The notes under the pieces: generated by a model
Told to the model about the DNA's origin: nothing
Seen by the model: the letters and a program-made list of their open reading frames with translations, nothing else
Database searches by the model: none
Shown: piece after piece, positions 1 through 10,051 of the stretch
Position numbering within the stretch: position 1 is the first letter of the stretch
How the letters are laid out: each line of letters begins with the position of its first letter
Source: Hawksworthiomyces lignivorus
Lineage: Eukaryota > Ascomycota > Sordariomycetes > Ophiostomatales > Ophiostomataceae
Length of the DNA stretch: 64,000 bases
Direction: 5' to 3'
Assembly (NCBI GenBank): GCA_002917075.1
Contig: NTMA01000047.1
Coordinates: 62,001 to 126,000 of the forward strand
Program-made: the position numbers and the translations under genes

Positions 1-1396
1 ATTAACTTTTTATTCTCTGTGCACTCGAGATAGCTTCATAGACTACTTCCTTGACAAATACAAGTCTGTTCCAGCCCAAAGGTTACTAGAATTGAATATT
101 TCTTATTCTTTGCTGTCCTCTTTCTTATTCCTTTCTCTACTTCTACTGTTCAAAGCGCAGCTTCTTGTAAAATATACACTGCGTATCATAACTTTCTCTC
201 AGAGTTGTTGTTGCTGACGGGTGAGAGTTAGCAACAAACAGAAATAGACATGTCCATTCCTTTTAATAAGCCAGCGGAGAAGGAAGTCGTAGACAAAGCA
301 TGCAGCAATTAGTACAAACCTTCAGTGTTGCTTTGGCCAAGTTGTCATTGAATAGATTAGTATAATCGATTTCAGAATTATTTATTAGCGAATATCTATA
401 GTAGACGTATCGCTATCCTATTCGCTTGCAAAATCCTATTTAGCATCGTAGGGATGATTTCGTGGGAATTGGGGGGTTTTTTGGGGGGTTTTAGTAACTT
501 GTGTTCCAAACGGACGTTCTACTCGCACCTAAGTACTACTGTCCCATATCCTTTTTCTACGACAACATACCAGGGGCGACTAAAGGAGCTTCAATCCTGG
601 ATCGATATGTCTCCAGGAATACTAAAGATGAGTTTATCTTTTATAGGTGCATAATTTGGTTCATCTGTGCTTGGTATTTGAGTTCTTCAATTACTTTTTC
701 AAGTTTCTCTACTACCACACCATTCATATTATGGTATCGGAGCTTCACCGCGTCCTTGCAAAACGAAATAGGCATCACAGCCAAGATCGTCTAATACTTA
801 CGCATTCCTAAGTTTTGTTTAAGAAATGTTTCCGAGCATATCCCGAAACAAGCTTCAGATCTCGCTGGATACTAATTCTCCATGTTAGATCAATTAGATA
901 TTTGTGTAGCTGCACGTGATGGTATACCAGTAGTGTAGATATTCATGATACCGAATATGATCGCAAGAGTTGTTATCCGTTTATCCGTCGAGTCAGTCTA
1001 GCATCTACATGATCTAATTTTTTTTAATAAATAAGGAAACTTGCTCCACAAGTGCTCGTGCCATGCCCTGCTTATTTAGATTATGCTCCAGTACTTAGTA
1101 CATTACCAGTTATGCATGCGAATCTCATTTATAAACATGGTTAGAAATTTCTGGCCGTCCGATTACAAGCTCTCTGTGCGAGGGTATTCATATATGCTTC
1201 TCGTAGAATGTCTCTAATATGTTATAAAAGCCTAGAGTTGGGTAATTTAGTTTGTCTCCTGACGTTTTGCTAGAGCTTACATTGCAAAAGAGTCTGCAGA
1301 GTGGATTTCATCTTAATTGAAATTAACCAAATACACCGGCTGCATCGATGCCCTAAGATCAGTAATACTGGTGAAGAAGAAATAGCCACGCACTAC
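1..1396. other. AT-rich stretch without a recognisable gene
   Basis: No open frame here resembles a known protein on either strand. The overlapping frames at about 454-794 are short, and their codons do not look conserved. A notable local feature is two runs of six G separated by six T at about 471-488. It is probably intergenic DNA or decayed accessory sequence 3' of the agmatinase gene, which is read leftwards toward it. Confidence 0.5.
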
Positions 1397-2563
1397 TCAA
1401 GCTACCGGGACAGCCACCATTAATCCAATCAGACTCCGAGCCACCTCAGCAGCAGCAAGGCAAGTCACTTCGCCGTTGTTATCATATGCTGGCGCCACTT
1501 CAACAACGTCGGCGCCAATAATTTTCATGCCAACAAGACCATCTAAAATAGTGAGCAACTCGCGTGTTGTCCAACCACCGGGTTCCGCGGTTCCAGTAGC
1601 AGGCGCGTAGGCCGGGTCTAGCACGTCAATATCTACGGTAATATACACTTTATTCTCCCCAACACGTGCCTTGAGCTTTTCAATAACACCCTGAGTTCCT
1701 AGGCGATCGATATCGCGAGCTGTCACAATGTGAAAGCCGCAGTGGATGTCATTGTCGAGGTCATCGTATTGAGTGCCCAGAGGAGCGCGAATACCAGCAT
1801 GAATAGAAGAATCATTTGAGATTAGACCCTCTTCGTGTGCAATGTGTAAAAATGTACCATGATTGACAGAGGCATACTCGGTGATCCCACCACCAAGGAC
1901 GTGAGGATTCCAAGTATCAATGTGCGAATCAAAATGAATAACGCTTACTACGCCCCACCGCACAAATGTCGAACGCAGCGCCGCCAAGGTTATGGTGTGG
2001 TCACCTCCAAGCATCAAGATGCGGGGGATAGCTGCAATAGATATGTTTTTAGCAGGTCGGCCGGAGACAATCTTATGGGCCTTGACAAGCTGTTTCAGCG
2101 CCACCGTATTGTCAACGTATGTTAATGGTGCGTCTCCGCAGTCAACTAAAGTAGCCCATTCCTCGAAACGATTGTGCCCTGAATATATGCTCCATGAATG
2201 TGGCCCTCGAACGCGGCGAGATCCATCACGGATACCATGCGGTCCAAAACGGGCACCAGGTCGGTATGAGGTAGCAGTGTCAAAAGGCGCTCCAAGGATA
2301 GCGATATCGTACTTGGCAATCTCTTCGTCCGTTTGCGACCCGAAGCAAGGAACGTATGGGAGATGAGCGAATGATGTTAAACCACCCACAGCGTCTGTTG
2401 TGAGGTCTACATCGTCGTTTTCTTTGTCTGAACCGGCACCGAGTTGTATCGGGGCATGATGTGGGTTTGCATGTATGGCAGCCACGGGCGGAAAAATAAT
2501 CTCACGTGCTTGACTGACTACCACAAGCAAGAAAACTGAGAAGACTTTCGATCTAAGTGTCAT
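1397..2563 (-). CDS. Agmatinase-family ureohydrolase with signal peptide
   Basis: Intronless 388-residue protein of the arginase/agmatinase family, which hydrolyses a guanidino group (agmatine to putrescine plus urea) with a binuclear manganese centre. The metal motifs are all visible: GGDH with His189, DSHID with Asp212, His214 and Asp216, and DIDVLDP with Asp311 and Asp313, followed by the family's PGG turn. His235 lies in the conserved NHGT segment. Residues 1-19 form a hydrophobic leader, so the product is probably secreted or vacuolar, as in a fungal agmatinase subgroup; the stretch to about residue 60 is extra compared with cytosolic enzymes. No arginine decarboxylase is in the window, so agmatine would come from outside. 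Formiminoglutamase or guanidinobutyrase activity cannot be excluded. One HGATAR-type site lies at 2602-2607, upstream of the start. Confidence 0.88.
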   Translation of the reverse strand: MTLRSKVFSVFLLVVVSQAREIIFPPVAAIHANPHHAPIQLGAGSDKENDDVDLTTDAVGGLTSFAHLPYVPCFGSQTDEEIAKYDIAILGAPFDTATSYRPGARFGPHGIRDGSRRVRGPHSWSIYSGHNRFEEWATLVDCGDAPLTYVDNTVALKQLVKAHKIVSGRPAKNISIAAIPRILMLGGDHTITLAALRSTFVRWGVVSVIHFDSHIDTWNPHVLGGGITEYASVNHGTFLHIAHEEGLISNDSSIHAGIRAPLGTQYDDLDNDIHCGFHIVTARDIDRLGTQGVIEKLKARVGENKVYITVDIDVLDPAYAPATGTAEPGGWTTRELLTILDGLVGMKIIGADVVEVAPAYDNNGEVTCLAAAEVARSLIGLMVAVPVA

Positions 2564-3138
2564 GTTTTAGGCTTTATTGTAGAGGTGAAATATAGTATAT
2601 TAGATAAAAGACGAAGGTAAAATTTTCCGCGCTCTAAGCATTTAGATGTCCAGGAGCTGGAAAGTATAGGAGGAAAGAGTACAGTCCTTGCCGCCACAGC
2701 TCGAAGTAACTCATCAACTAGGAGAGAAAACTTACCCTGACTTCTCTATTGGCCTTAGGATTCTCTACGAAAATTCAGTCCTACTGAGGGGAGAAAGCGT
2801 TATCTCTATGTTATTGAGCCTACTGTACAATGCCTGCTAGGCGCCGGATAAATGCTTATCTATGTTGCAATGAAAATGTCATACTTCCGTCCAATGTGTA
2901 CTATTATTCGCTCAAGACACCGAATAATAGCGTTAGTCCCATATTATTGATCAACGTTGCATTTCATGAGCTGCCTTTATTTCCTGAAAAGAATCATATT
3001 TACCATACTTTTCAAGTGTGATTTCCGTGGTGTATAACCCATATAATTGTTATTAGGATTCTTGTATCATCTATATCACTGAATGGTGAGGATATGTATA
3101 AATATATAATATTATTATCGCTAGACTCGGACATATCC
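2564..3138. other. Intergenic region between agmatinase and MULE
   Basis: This is the 5' flank of the agmatinase gene, which reads leftward, up to the transposon insertion. It contains an AGATAA core at 2602-2607 that could bind a GATA-type nitrogen regulator. I see no coding potential beyond short chance frames. Confidence 0.5.
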
Positions 3139-3147
3139 CACTCTTTG
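3139..3147. repeat. Target site duplication of the MULE, left copy
   Basis: CACTCTTTG here is repeated exactly at 6154-6162 on the other side of the element. Nine bases is the usual duplication length for Mutator-like elements. The boundary is slightly ambiguous because the element ends in a palindromic GGGCGCCC, but only the 9-bp choice leaves symmetric ends on both sides. Confidence 0.85.
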
Positions 3148-3245
3148 GGCGCCCAATATTTACACAGGTTTTTTCATTTTTACACAGGTTTTTAGTCAGC
3201 ACATGGCCCACTAATTGCCTAATATGGAAGGAGGTTAATTGCTAT
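3148..3245 (+). repeat. MULE terminal inverted repeat, left
   Basis: About 98 bp beginning GGCGCCCAATATTT. It matches the reverse complement of 6056-6153 with about two mismatches, both transitions, before the alignment breaks at a small indel. Two copies of an ACACAGGTTTTT subrepeat lie near the outer end. Confidence 0.88.
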
Positions 3246-3349
3246 AAGTCTAATATCACCAATTTGACCTCGACCACTGTCACAAAATCAAAATCCAACT
3301 TATTGTATTAGACATTAAACATTATACAACCATCTAATGGTACATATAA

Positions 3350-5959
3350 TTACAGTTCAAAATAGCGGCGGCGTCCAAGTACCCCTCCATGCTTTTCAGC
3401 TTCTTGTCGTCTCTCCTCCAAAGTCATTTTATCCCACCTACTATCCTCTGCTTGATCCCAGTCCAAGTACGCAGTTATCTGTTCTTTCGTCCACTGAATC
3501 TTCCCCCAAAACGCGTCACGGTCGTATTGCCCCATATACTGCAGCTGTAAGCAGACTGTATAGCTTTCTCTGCTATAACGTAGAGGTAGATTTTTGGCTT
3601 TTTTGTATGTTTGGTTGGTACGTAGACTGCCGCGAGGCTGGGCTTTATACCAGTCTTCTTTGTCTTGTACGTAGTGTTTATGAATTAGAATTGGGTGATT
3701 GTAATCTAGTGATTTTCGCCATCTTGCTTCTGTTGCCTCTCTCTCTCTGGTCTGTGTTTTTGCTTTAGCCTTTGTCTTTGTAGCCTCATTTTCTCTGTCT
3801 ATTTGTTTTTGAGCTTGAATGAATGTTTCGTATTCGTCGTTTGCCCAAACCACTGGTCTCTCCCAAGACTTCTGAAAGACTGGTGGCGAAGGAGATAGAA
3901 TTATATGTGTTTCTCTATTGTCTGTGTCTTCTTCGTTAACAACAGATTGAAAATTCATAAGAATAATTGTGTCAGGCTCAGATAATTGAACGTTAAGAAT
4001 CATTGAAGAAGGTCTTTCAGAAGACTCTTTATGAAGCAATTGTGAGCTTTGTTGAGTCTCATTTTTTCTTATAGACAGAAGTTTTGGAGTCTTTGTCAAT
4101 AAGACTGAACAAGTCCGTATTATATATCTAATTTGGTTGTAATTATTGTACTTCCGAGACGTCCTTTGTATTGTTTTTTCAACTATTTCGAAATCATTTG
4201 GTTCACGTTTATTATTTGATTTTGGTAGTCTTGAATTTGGGTTATAATTGACTAATCGTTATGGTGCCAAAAAAATCTAAGGTTGAATAATAGTATTGTG
4301 AGACAAAAGGTATCAATGAACGTAAAAGTCTGACATTTGAAGTGGTTGATTTAACCTCTCTTTTTGTTGAATAAGATGAACACAAGGAAGACCCATAGAC
4401 CACGAAAACGTACCAGAATAAAGTCGTAGACTCTCTTTTTTGTCAAGTAATTGTTTTTGTTTTTGAACTTTTCGGAGTGCATCGTGAGATACCCAACCAC
4501 ATATAGCATCGTAAAGCTCTTTTGAAATATCAGTAGGACGGACCGTTTTCTGATATAATTGCTTTGTTTTTAACTCTAGTAATTGGTTTTTAACTACGTG
4601 AGTAATACTTTGACTAATAGCAAAAAGATCTGTTTGTGAGGTTTTTATATAAGACTTCACAAGGCTGTGAATTCCCTCCACTCGAGATGTGACTAGATTG
4701 TCGAAATGTAAATAATCGTTAACCCAACATTTGATCAACTTTTGTTTGTATTTATCCAGTCAATTTTCCTCGAGGTATACAACTTTAGCTTGGTGATTTG
4801 GTTTAAATCGAGTTCGAAGAGATCTAAGACGTTGTTGATAAGAAGTCAAATTTGGAGATTGTAAGATAGATATCCACATTTTATTAAATTCTTCCCAGAG
4901 TTCTTTGAGAGTCGGTTTACAATGTCTTTGTACCGCCATATTAACGTGCCAACGACATAGAAGGGCGGTTGATTGAGGAAAAACCTCATCCACTGCGTTC
5001 ATGCAAACGAGACAACAATCAGTTAAAATAACTGACGGTGGATTGATGTTGTAATTATTGTTGATATCGTGAAAATGATCCAATGTCCAAAGATAGTCTG
5101 ATTCAGTTTCTCCAACCAAAAAAGCAAAAGCAATACAAAATGATCGGTAATAAACATCAATACTAATTATATCAAGTAATGATATATTATACTTGTTTGT
5201 TTTATATGTATAATTAAATATCATCACATTTGAATAGGATTGGTAGTATTGGATTGATTCAACGTAAACAAAAAAAATAGTCTTGATTCTTCCATTTTTA
5301 TTAATACTAATACGACTAATAAATTCAGACTTATCAAGACCTTTAATAAATGTCTACGTTGGATTATGTCCTTGATACAATTCTCGTCTTACTTTTGCAA
5401 CCTCATTATATATATCCTATTGTGTTGCAAAAGTCTGAAATTGTTGTCGTAGAAAAGTGGTGATATTTCTTGGTTGTACACCACTTCGTACCAAATTGGA
5501 TACAGTTTTCCGCTGATATTCAGGAAGACGTCGGTAAATCGGATGAGCGCTGAAGTGATCAGAAGCTTCGTGATTGTGTATTAAACAAACAGGGTCCCGT
5601 CTGTATAACAACGCCCACGAATTGTGTTTTGTTTCTTTGGCAAGAACAGAAAAACGGCAGCCAGTCTTACGCGTTGTAGTCTTATAACGCCGCTTTTCAG
5701 TTTGATTTCGAGGCATTCCGTATCGGTCACAGGCATATACGATGACCTGTCGACCTGCTTCTTTGTAGGAGCTAGCAGTGCTGAACGCGTAGCCTCTGTC
5801 TTTTGCCCAGATATTTATTGCATGAAGAAGGTCTTCTCGTGAGTCGTATTCGGCAATAGGAGGGGGCTCGAGAGGCTCGGGAGGAGGGACATAAGGCAGG
5901 GGGTCTAGTAGAGAGGTAGGGCCTTCAGAAAGGCCCTCGTGAGGCTGAGATGCGGCCAT
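3350..5959 (-). pseudogene. MULE transposase, broken by six in-frame stops
   Basis: One continuous frame of about 869 codons on the minus strand, close to the length of Hop-type transposases. Residues 1-180 carry a proline-rich start and a FAR1-like DNA-binding domain with Cys, Cys and HNH zinc ligands. The MULE transposase domain follows, with its TDCC and CRWHV segments, then a region matching the end of the transposase core and a hydrophilic C-terminus. In-frame stops lie at 5417-5419, 5354-5356, 4760-4762, 4313-4315, 4277-4279 and 4259-4261. Every one is explained by a single C-to-T or G-to-A change in a CpA/TpG context (CAG or CAA to TAG or TAA, TGG to TGA). No frameshift was seen. This pattern is typical of repeat-induced point mutation. 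The position expected for the first catalytic Asp reads as Asn (5213-5215), consistent with the same process. Confidence 0.88.
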
Positions 5960-6055
5960 TTTGATGGACTGAATTGGCGTATTGGCAGTGGTATTAGATT
6001 TGCAAAACTATCGCGAGATGCTAATAGGGGCGAAATAGCAATTAGACTTATAGCA

Positions 6056-6153
6056 ATAGCAATTAACCTCCTTCCACATTAGGCAATTAGTGGACCATGT
6101 GCTGACTAAAAACCTGTGTAAAAATGAAAAAACCTGTGTAAATATTGGGCGCC
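6056..6153 (-). repeat. MULE terminal inverted repeat, right
   Basis: Inverted copy of the left end, finishing at the palindromic GGGCGCC. Immediately inside it the two ends diverge through a short duplication of TTGCTAT. Confidence 0.88.
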
Positions 6154-6162
6154 CACTCTTTG
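6154..6162. repeat. Target site duplication of the MULE, right copy
   Basis: Exact second copy of the nine bases at 3139-3147. A perfect duplication suggests the insertion is relatively recent, or at least that no later rearrangement has touched its edges. Confidence 0.85.
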
Positions 6163-7483
6163 AGTATATTAGTCATTTTGAAATTTTCCAGGACTCTCGG
6201 GAACGAGAGTAGTATTAGAGGCTGATATAAAATGACCCAAGCCAAGATATTCCAGAGATAGCCAAATCAGCAAACTACACGAACATAGGTAGACAGACAT
6301 GTTCATTACCATCGATGACACAAGAGTGCTAGTAGATCACTAAGGCGAGCCCTAGTGACCTTCAGATATAATACGTCTTTGAAGCACTGAACTACAGAAC
6401 TACTTAAAGAAAGTAAAGACAAATCGAAATCTACAACCGTAGCTGACAACAGCTCCCAGCGACCACAAAATGGCCTATCGGGAGAAAATATCTGGACTCC
6501 GGGCCAGCTACCTTTTTAGTGACACTAGGGAAGGCACATAAGTTGAATTCGGACTGCAGTCCATCTATGTTTTCAGCTGTGCGGCGTAGTTGTTTGTGAT
6601 AATATGAACCGCATGCATGCGTGGACACGGCTACCGACTGGTAGGACGTCGACGCTGTCCAGCGATGTCTCAGTGTCTTGGTCAATTGGATAGAGTTGAT
6701 GAGTTCGACTCATGTATGGGAATGCTAGTTTGATAGCAACTTAACACCAGGGGGAGCCTGTTATGTTACGAGCTGGTAACAGTAGCGTTGGGTGCAAAGG
6801 GGGTATGCAATATATTAGCACGGAAATTTTGGTGATAATTTTTGATTTCAAAAAGGTTCAGACTAAATGACCTAGACGATGACAATATACGATTCTTCTC
6901 TGGATATGGAGAGGGTGAGAAGAATTGGGTCGATTTTTACTAGCACGATATGATTCTCAGAATGCGCGCCCCCCTCCCCCCCCCCCAAAAAAACGAACAG
7001 GAATTGTTCATTTTAAAACTCTCTAGGTTATTATTTATTATTTAGAGTGTTGTGCGAGAACGTTTTGCTAAATAGCAACTCGGTTTGAGAATTGGTTATA
7101 TGATACATGTAGTTACTCAACAGAAACGACTTAGATCCACAGCCACCTATCACTTTAAATACTGTAACTAAATATTAGACCAATAATAGGCTATAATCCG
7201 CACCTGGAGTCCGATTAGATCGTTGCATCGGAATTCGCGGGGTGAATTGTCTGGCGGACATTTGTCTTATCTTTGCAGCATCCAGTGATCTGTCATTATG
7301 TTGATGCCTAGCGGGGTGTCTTATCTTTAAATGGGAGTTGCGGTAACAAGAGAGACGTAAGTTTTCGGGTACCACTCATAACTTTTCACGCGGGATAAGA
7401 ACAGTATGTTCCGGAATTTTGATGCTCTTGCTACTCGTGACGCTAGATATTAACCAATTGCTTAAAGATCAAAAGCTGCCATT
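6163..7483. other. Intergenic region between MULE and amine oxidase
   Basis: No convincing gene; the small minus-strand frames at 6431-6685 and 7175-7375 resemble nothing I know. A tract of C residues followed by A residues occupies about 6968-6994. The last 220 bases are the promoter of the amine oxidase gene and are annotated separately. Confidence 0.5.
7266..7399. promoter_or_regulatory. Three GATAAG sites upstream of amine oxidase
   Basis: CTTATCT occurs at 7266-7272 and again at 7320-7326 (AGATAAG on the minus strand), and GATAAG occurs at 7394-7399. They lie 218, 164 and 90 bases before the start codon. The first two sit in an 11-base direct repeat, GTCTTATCTTT, spaced 54 bases apart. 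Fungal nitrogen regulators of the AreA/NIT2 GATA family bind HGATAR, usually in pairs. Nitrogen derepression of the amine oxidase is therefore likely but is inferred from sequence only. Confidence 0.55.
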
Positions 7484-10051
7484 ATGACTATGGATTACAT
7501 CTCACGTGTCTCAAGCGACACGGAACAAACAGTAAAATTGATTTATTATCAAAATACAGATTCACAAAACAATATCAAGACTGCACACCGGCAGCAGCGC
7601 ATTATATACACTGTGCGGAACCTTGTCCTATTTCTCCTCGTTCTGATCTTCGCAAGAGCTACCGTCTCCTGGCTCGGCTATTCCATCTCTATAACCATCA
7701 GTCAACTTGAATCAACAGAGTCTGCTGGGCGATATGACTACCATATTAGCGAGTTAGGTAGCAGCAGAAGCAAGCATCGCTATGAAGATGCCGCACTGAC
7801 TACTAAGGCACCTAAACGAAATATTTGGGCGCCACTCTCCGTTGATGATAACAGGGCTATTTGGAATTGGTTGCACCATCCCATGCAGGGTTTAAACCTA
7901 ACTGTACCGGATCTTGCTAAAATAAACGACAACTATGTGTTCTGGATTGACGCTTTGCCGCCGAACAAGTCTGCTGCACTGCCGTTCTTGGACGGTGATG
8001 GATCAACGCCGCCAGCATATGCCCGCGTCATCATATACGAAGGTGGAAGGAGCAAGCCAGCGGTGCAAGAGTACATGGTGGGTCCGCTACCTGTGTATGG
8101 AACAAGCAGAAATGAGACAACCACAATCCAGAAGCTTGACTACATATACAACAGTGCCACAGGCGGTTCTGTGCCTTTCAACGCGCGTGCTATCGACATA
8201 CCAACGCGGCAGGCCCTTGATGCGTTTGTAGCTGCGGCGATGATAGATGTAGCCGATATTACAAGTGCGTTATTTGAGGGAGCGCAGTACTACGGTCTGC
8301 AAGACAACCGATCAACTATCACGTTTAACGCTGCAACGCCTACATCGCTAGATGGTAGTCATGCCCATCTGCATGCCGTATTTCATTTCCCTGGCCCGGC
8401 TACGTACCTACTGCCAATTGATTTTTATCTCTTGGCAGATTGGAGCGGAACTGACACCCGTCACTGGTCTATTAAGGGCTATGTCACTAAAGACCGCTTT
8501 TTTTCTGACGCAAATGAGTTACGCGCAGCATTTTTGGCGGGTGAACTTGTGCCAGATGTACACCAACATCGTGACTACGATTGGGCTCTACCGAAGTACC
8601 AGGCAGAATTAGGTGAGCGACCGCTAGAGAATCGCGATGCTCCTCAAAACAGAGAGGTCGGCGGTAAGCGATACCGATTAGATGCGGACGAGAAATACGT
8701 GGAGTACATGGGATGGTCATTCTATGTCACGCATTCGCGCACGCAGGGTGTACTGTTCTACGACATACGTTTTGGCGGCGAGCGTATCTTATACGAGTTA
8801 TCCATGCAAGAGGCGGCGTCGCAGTACAGTGGCTTTCAGCCTAAGGCTGCATCAACTGTCTACCATGACGTCGCTCTCAACCTCGGGACGTGTCTCTTTC
8901 CACTGGCTGCAGGGTTTGATTGTCCACTTGGTAGCACTTTCTGGAATGTATCGTTCTACGAGGCTAATGGCACAGTGATTCACCCCAATGCCATCTGCTT
9001 ATTTGAGCAAGACCCTGGCTATCCGTTGTCACGACATCGAGCAGGTAATTTTGCAAGAAGAGCAGCGGCTCCCGGAGATGAAAATGGTCGCGATGGCGAC
9101 TGGGGCTTTGAAAACCTTGGTGTTGTCAAAAACGCCGAGCTAAACGTCCGCTTTATTGCCACAGTGGGAAACTATGATTATATCTTCAACTATGCATTTG
9201 GTCTAGATGGTGCTCTTACCATCACGGTGCGTGCGTCTGGCTATCTGATGTCATCGCCGTACTATCCTGAACATCATGGTCGGTTCGGACCCCGCATTCA
9301 ACAGGCTACACAAGGCTCAATCCACGACCATGTGATAACTTTCAAAGCCGACTTTGACGTGATTGACAAGGCCAACCGACTGGAAAAGACAGTGCTGCAC
9401 GCAGTACCACAGGCGCAGCCATGGTTTCCAGAACTGGGAACTTTTGAGCAACTGCAATTGGCGGAGACCAACATCACATGGGAGCAGCCACTGAATTGGA
9501 CGTTAAATCACGATACTATGTATAGCATAGTGCATGCAAATGCCACCAATGCCTGGGGTGCGCGTCGTGGCTACCGCATAGTGCCAGGCTTATCCAACAT
9601 CCATCTCAGTACAGGGAAATCACCTTGGTCGCGCGACAACATGGCTTTTGCAAAGTCGCACCTGGCCGTTACACGACAGCATGACACGGAAGTATTTGCA
9701 AACAGTGTGCACAACTACAACTTGCCATGGAAACCGCAACAAGATTTCTCAAAATTTTTCAACAACGAGAGCATCGATAATGAAGATCTTGTTGTCTGGT
9801 TCAATCTTGGCATGCACCACTTCACCCGTGCTGAGGATATTCCCGTGACACTCTTCTCTGAAGCTGTGACTAGCATTACATTCGCGCCGAATAATTTCTT
9901 TGATCGTGCTCAAGATGGCGATCTGAAGAACCGCCTCTGGGTTGTGCCAGACAACATTAGCAGCACCCTGACCGAAGACCCACGTAGTGGTATTCAACCT
10001 TCCTTACTTGAAGAGAAGAATGTGCCCGTTGAAAAAATCTACTTTAACTAG
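7484..10051 (+). CDS. Copper amine oxidase, N-terminally membrane anchored
   Basis: Intronless 855-residue topaquinone-dependent amine oxidase, which deaminates primary amines to aldehydes with release of ammonia and hydrogen peroxide. The cofactor motif NYDY is at 563-566, with Tyr564 the residue expected to become topaquinone. Copper ligands are His614 and His616 in the HDH motif and His779 in the HHFTRAED segment. Asp462 in YHDVA is the likely catalytic base. One hydrophobic segment at about residues 45-70, preceded by a basic stretch, suggests a type II signal anchor, so the catalytic part faces the lumen or outside. The protein is longer than bacterial and peroxisomal relatives (about 650-700 residues) because of this N-terminal extension. 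Context (agmatinase, transporter, peptidase, upstream GATA sites) suggests use of amines as a nitrogen source. The physiological substrate cannot be told from sequence. Confidence 0.93.
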   Translation: MTMDYISRVSSDTEQTVKLIYYQNTDSQNNIKTAHRQQRIIYTVRNLVLFLLVLIFARATVSWLGYSISITISQLESTESAGRYDYHISELGSSRSKHRYEDAALTTKAPKRNIWAPLSVDDNRAIWNWLHHPMQGLNLTVPDLAKINDNYVFWIDALPPNKSAALPFLDGDGSTPPAYARVIIYEGGRSKPAVQEYMVGPLPVYGTSRNETTTIQKLDYIYNSATGGSVPFNARAIDIPTRQALDAFVAAAMIDVADITSALFEGAQYYGLQDNRSTITFNAATPTSLDGSHAHLHAVFHFPGPATYLLPIDFYLLADWSGTDTRHWSIKGYVTKDRFFSDANELRAAFLAGELVPDVHQHRDYDWALPKYQAELGERPLENRDAPQNREVGGKRYRLDADEKYVEYMGWSFYVTHSRTQGVLFYDIRFGGERILYELSMQEAASQYSGFQPKAASTVYHDVALNLGTCLFPLAAGFDCPLGSTFWNVSFYEANGTVIHPNAICLFEQDPGYPLSRHRAGNFARRAAAPGDENGRDGDWGFENLGVVKNAELNVRFIATVGNYDYIFNYAFGLDGALTITVRASGYLMSSPYYPEHHGRFGPRIQQATQGSIHDHVITFKADFDVIDKANRLEKTVLHAVPQAQPWFPELGTFEQLQLAETNITWEQPLNWTLNHDTMYSIVHANATNAWGARRGYRIVPGLSNIHLSTGKSPWSRDNMAFAKSHLAVTRQHDTEVFANSVHNYNLPWKPQQDFSKFFNNESIDNEDLVVWFNLGMHHFTRAEDIPVTLFSEAVTSITFAPNNFFDRAQDGDLKNRLWVVPDNISSTLTEDPRSGIQPSLLEEKNVPVEKIYFN

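Larger units (their letters stand above)
3148..6153 (-). mobile_element. Hop-like Mutator DNA transposon (MULE), inactivated
   Basis: An end-to-end element of about 3.0 kb bounded by inverted repeats of about 98 bp and a perfect 9-bp target duplication. One large transposase reading frame lies on the minus strand. Size, repeat length, duplication length and the order of transposase domains (FAR1-like zinc domain, then MULE transposase domain) match the fungal Hop family first described in Fusarium oxysporum. The frame is broken by six stops, so the copy is not autonomous. The outer part of each repeat contains two spaced copies of TACACAGGTTTTT, a possible transposase binding repeat. The intact ends mean it might still be moved by an active relative. 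Confidence 0.9.

Noticed and set aside
454..794. Overlapping frames of 66 and 97 codons at the left end
   Set aside because: No signal peptide, domain or plausible splice partner; the codon pattern looks random and both frames contain T-rich tracts.
6431..6685. 84-codon frame right of the MULE
   Set aside because: No homology pattern, no promoter context; probably chance.
7818..7842. Sequence in the amine oxidase gene resembling the MULE end plus target site (AAATATTTGGGCGCC then ACTCT)
   Set aside because: It lies in conserved-length coding sequence (NIWAPLS), has no second copy of the repeat body and is best explained by chance.
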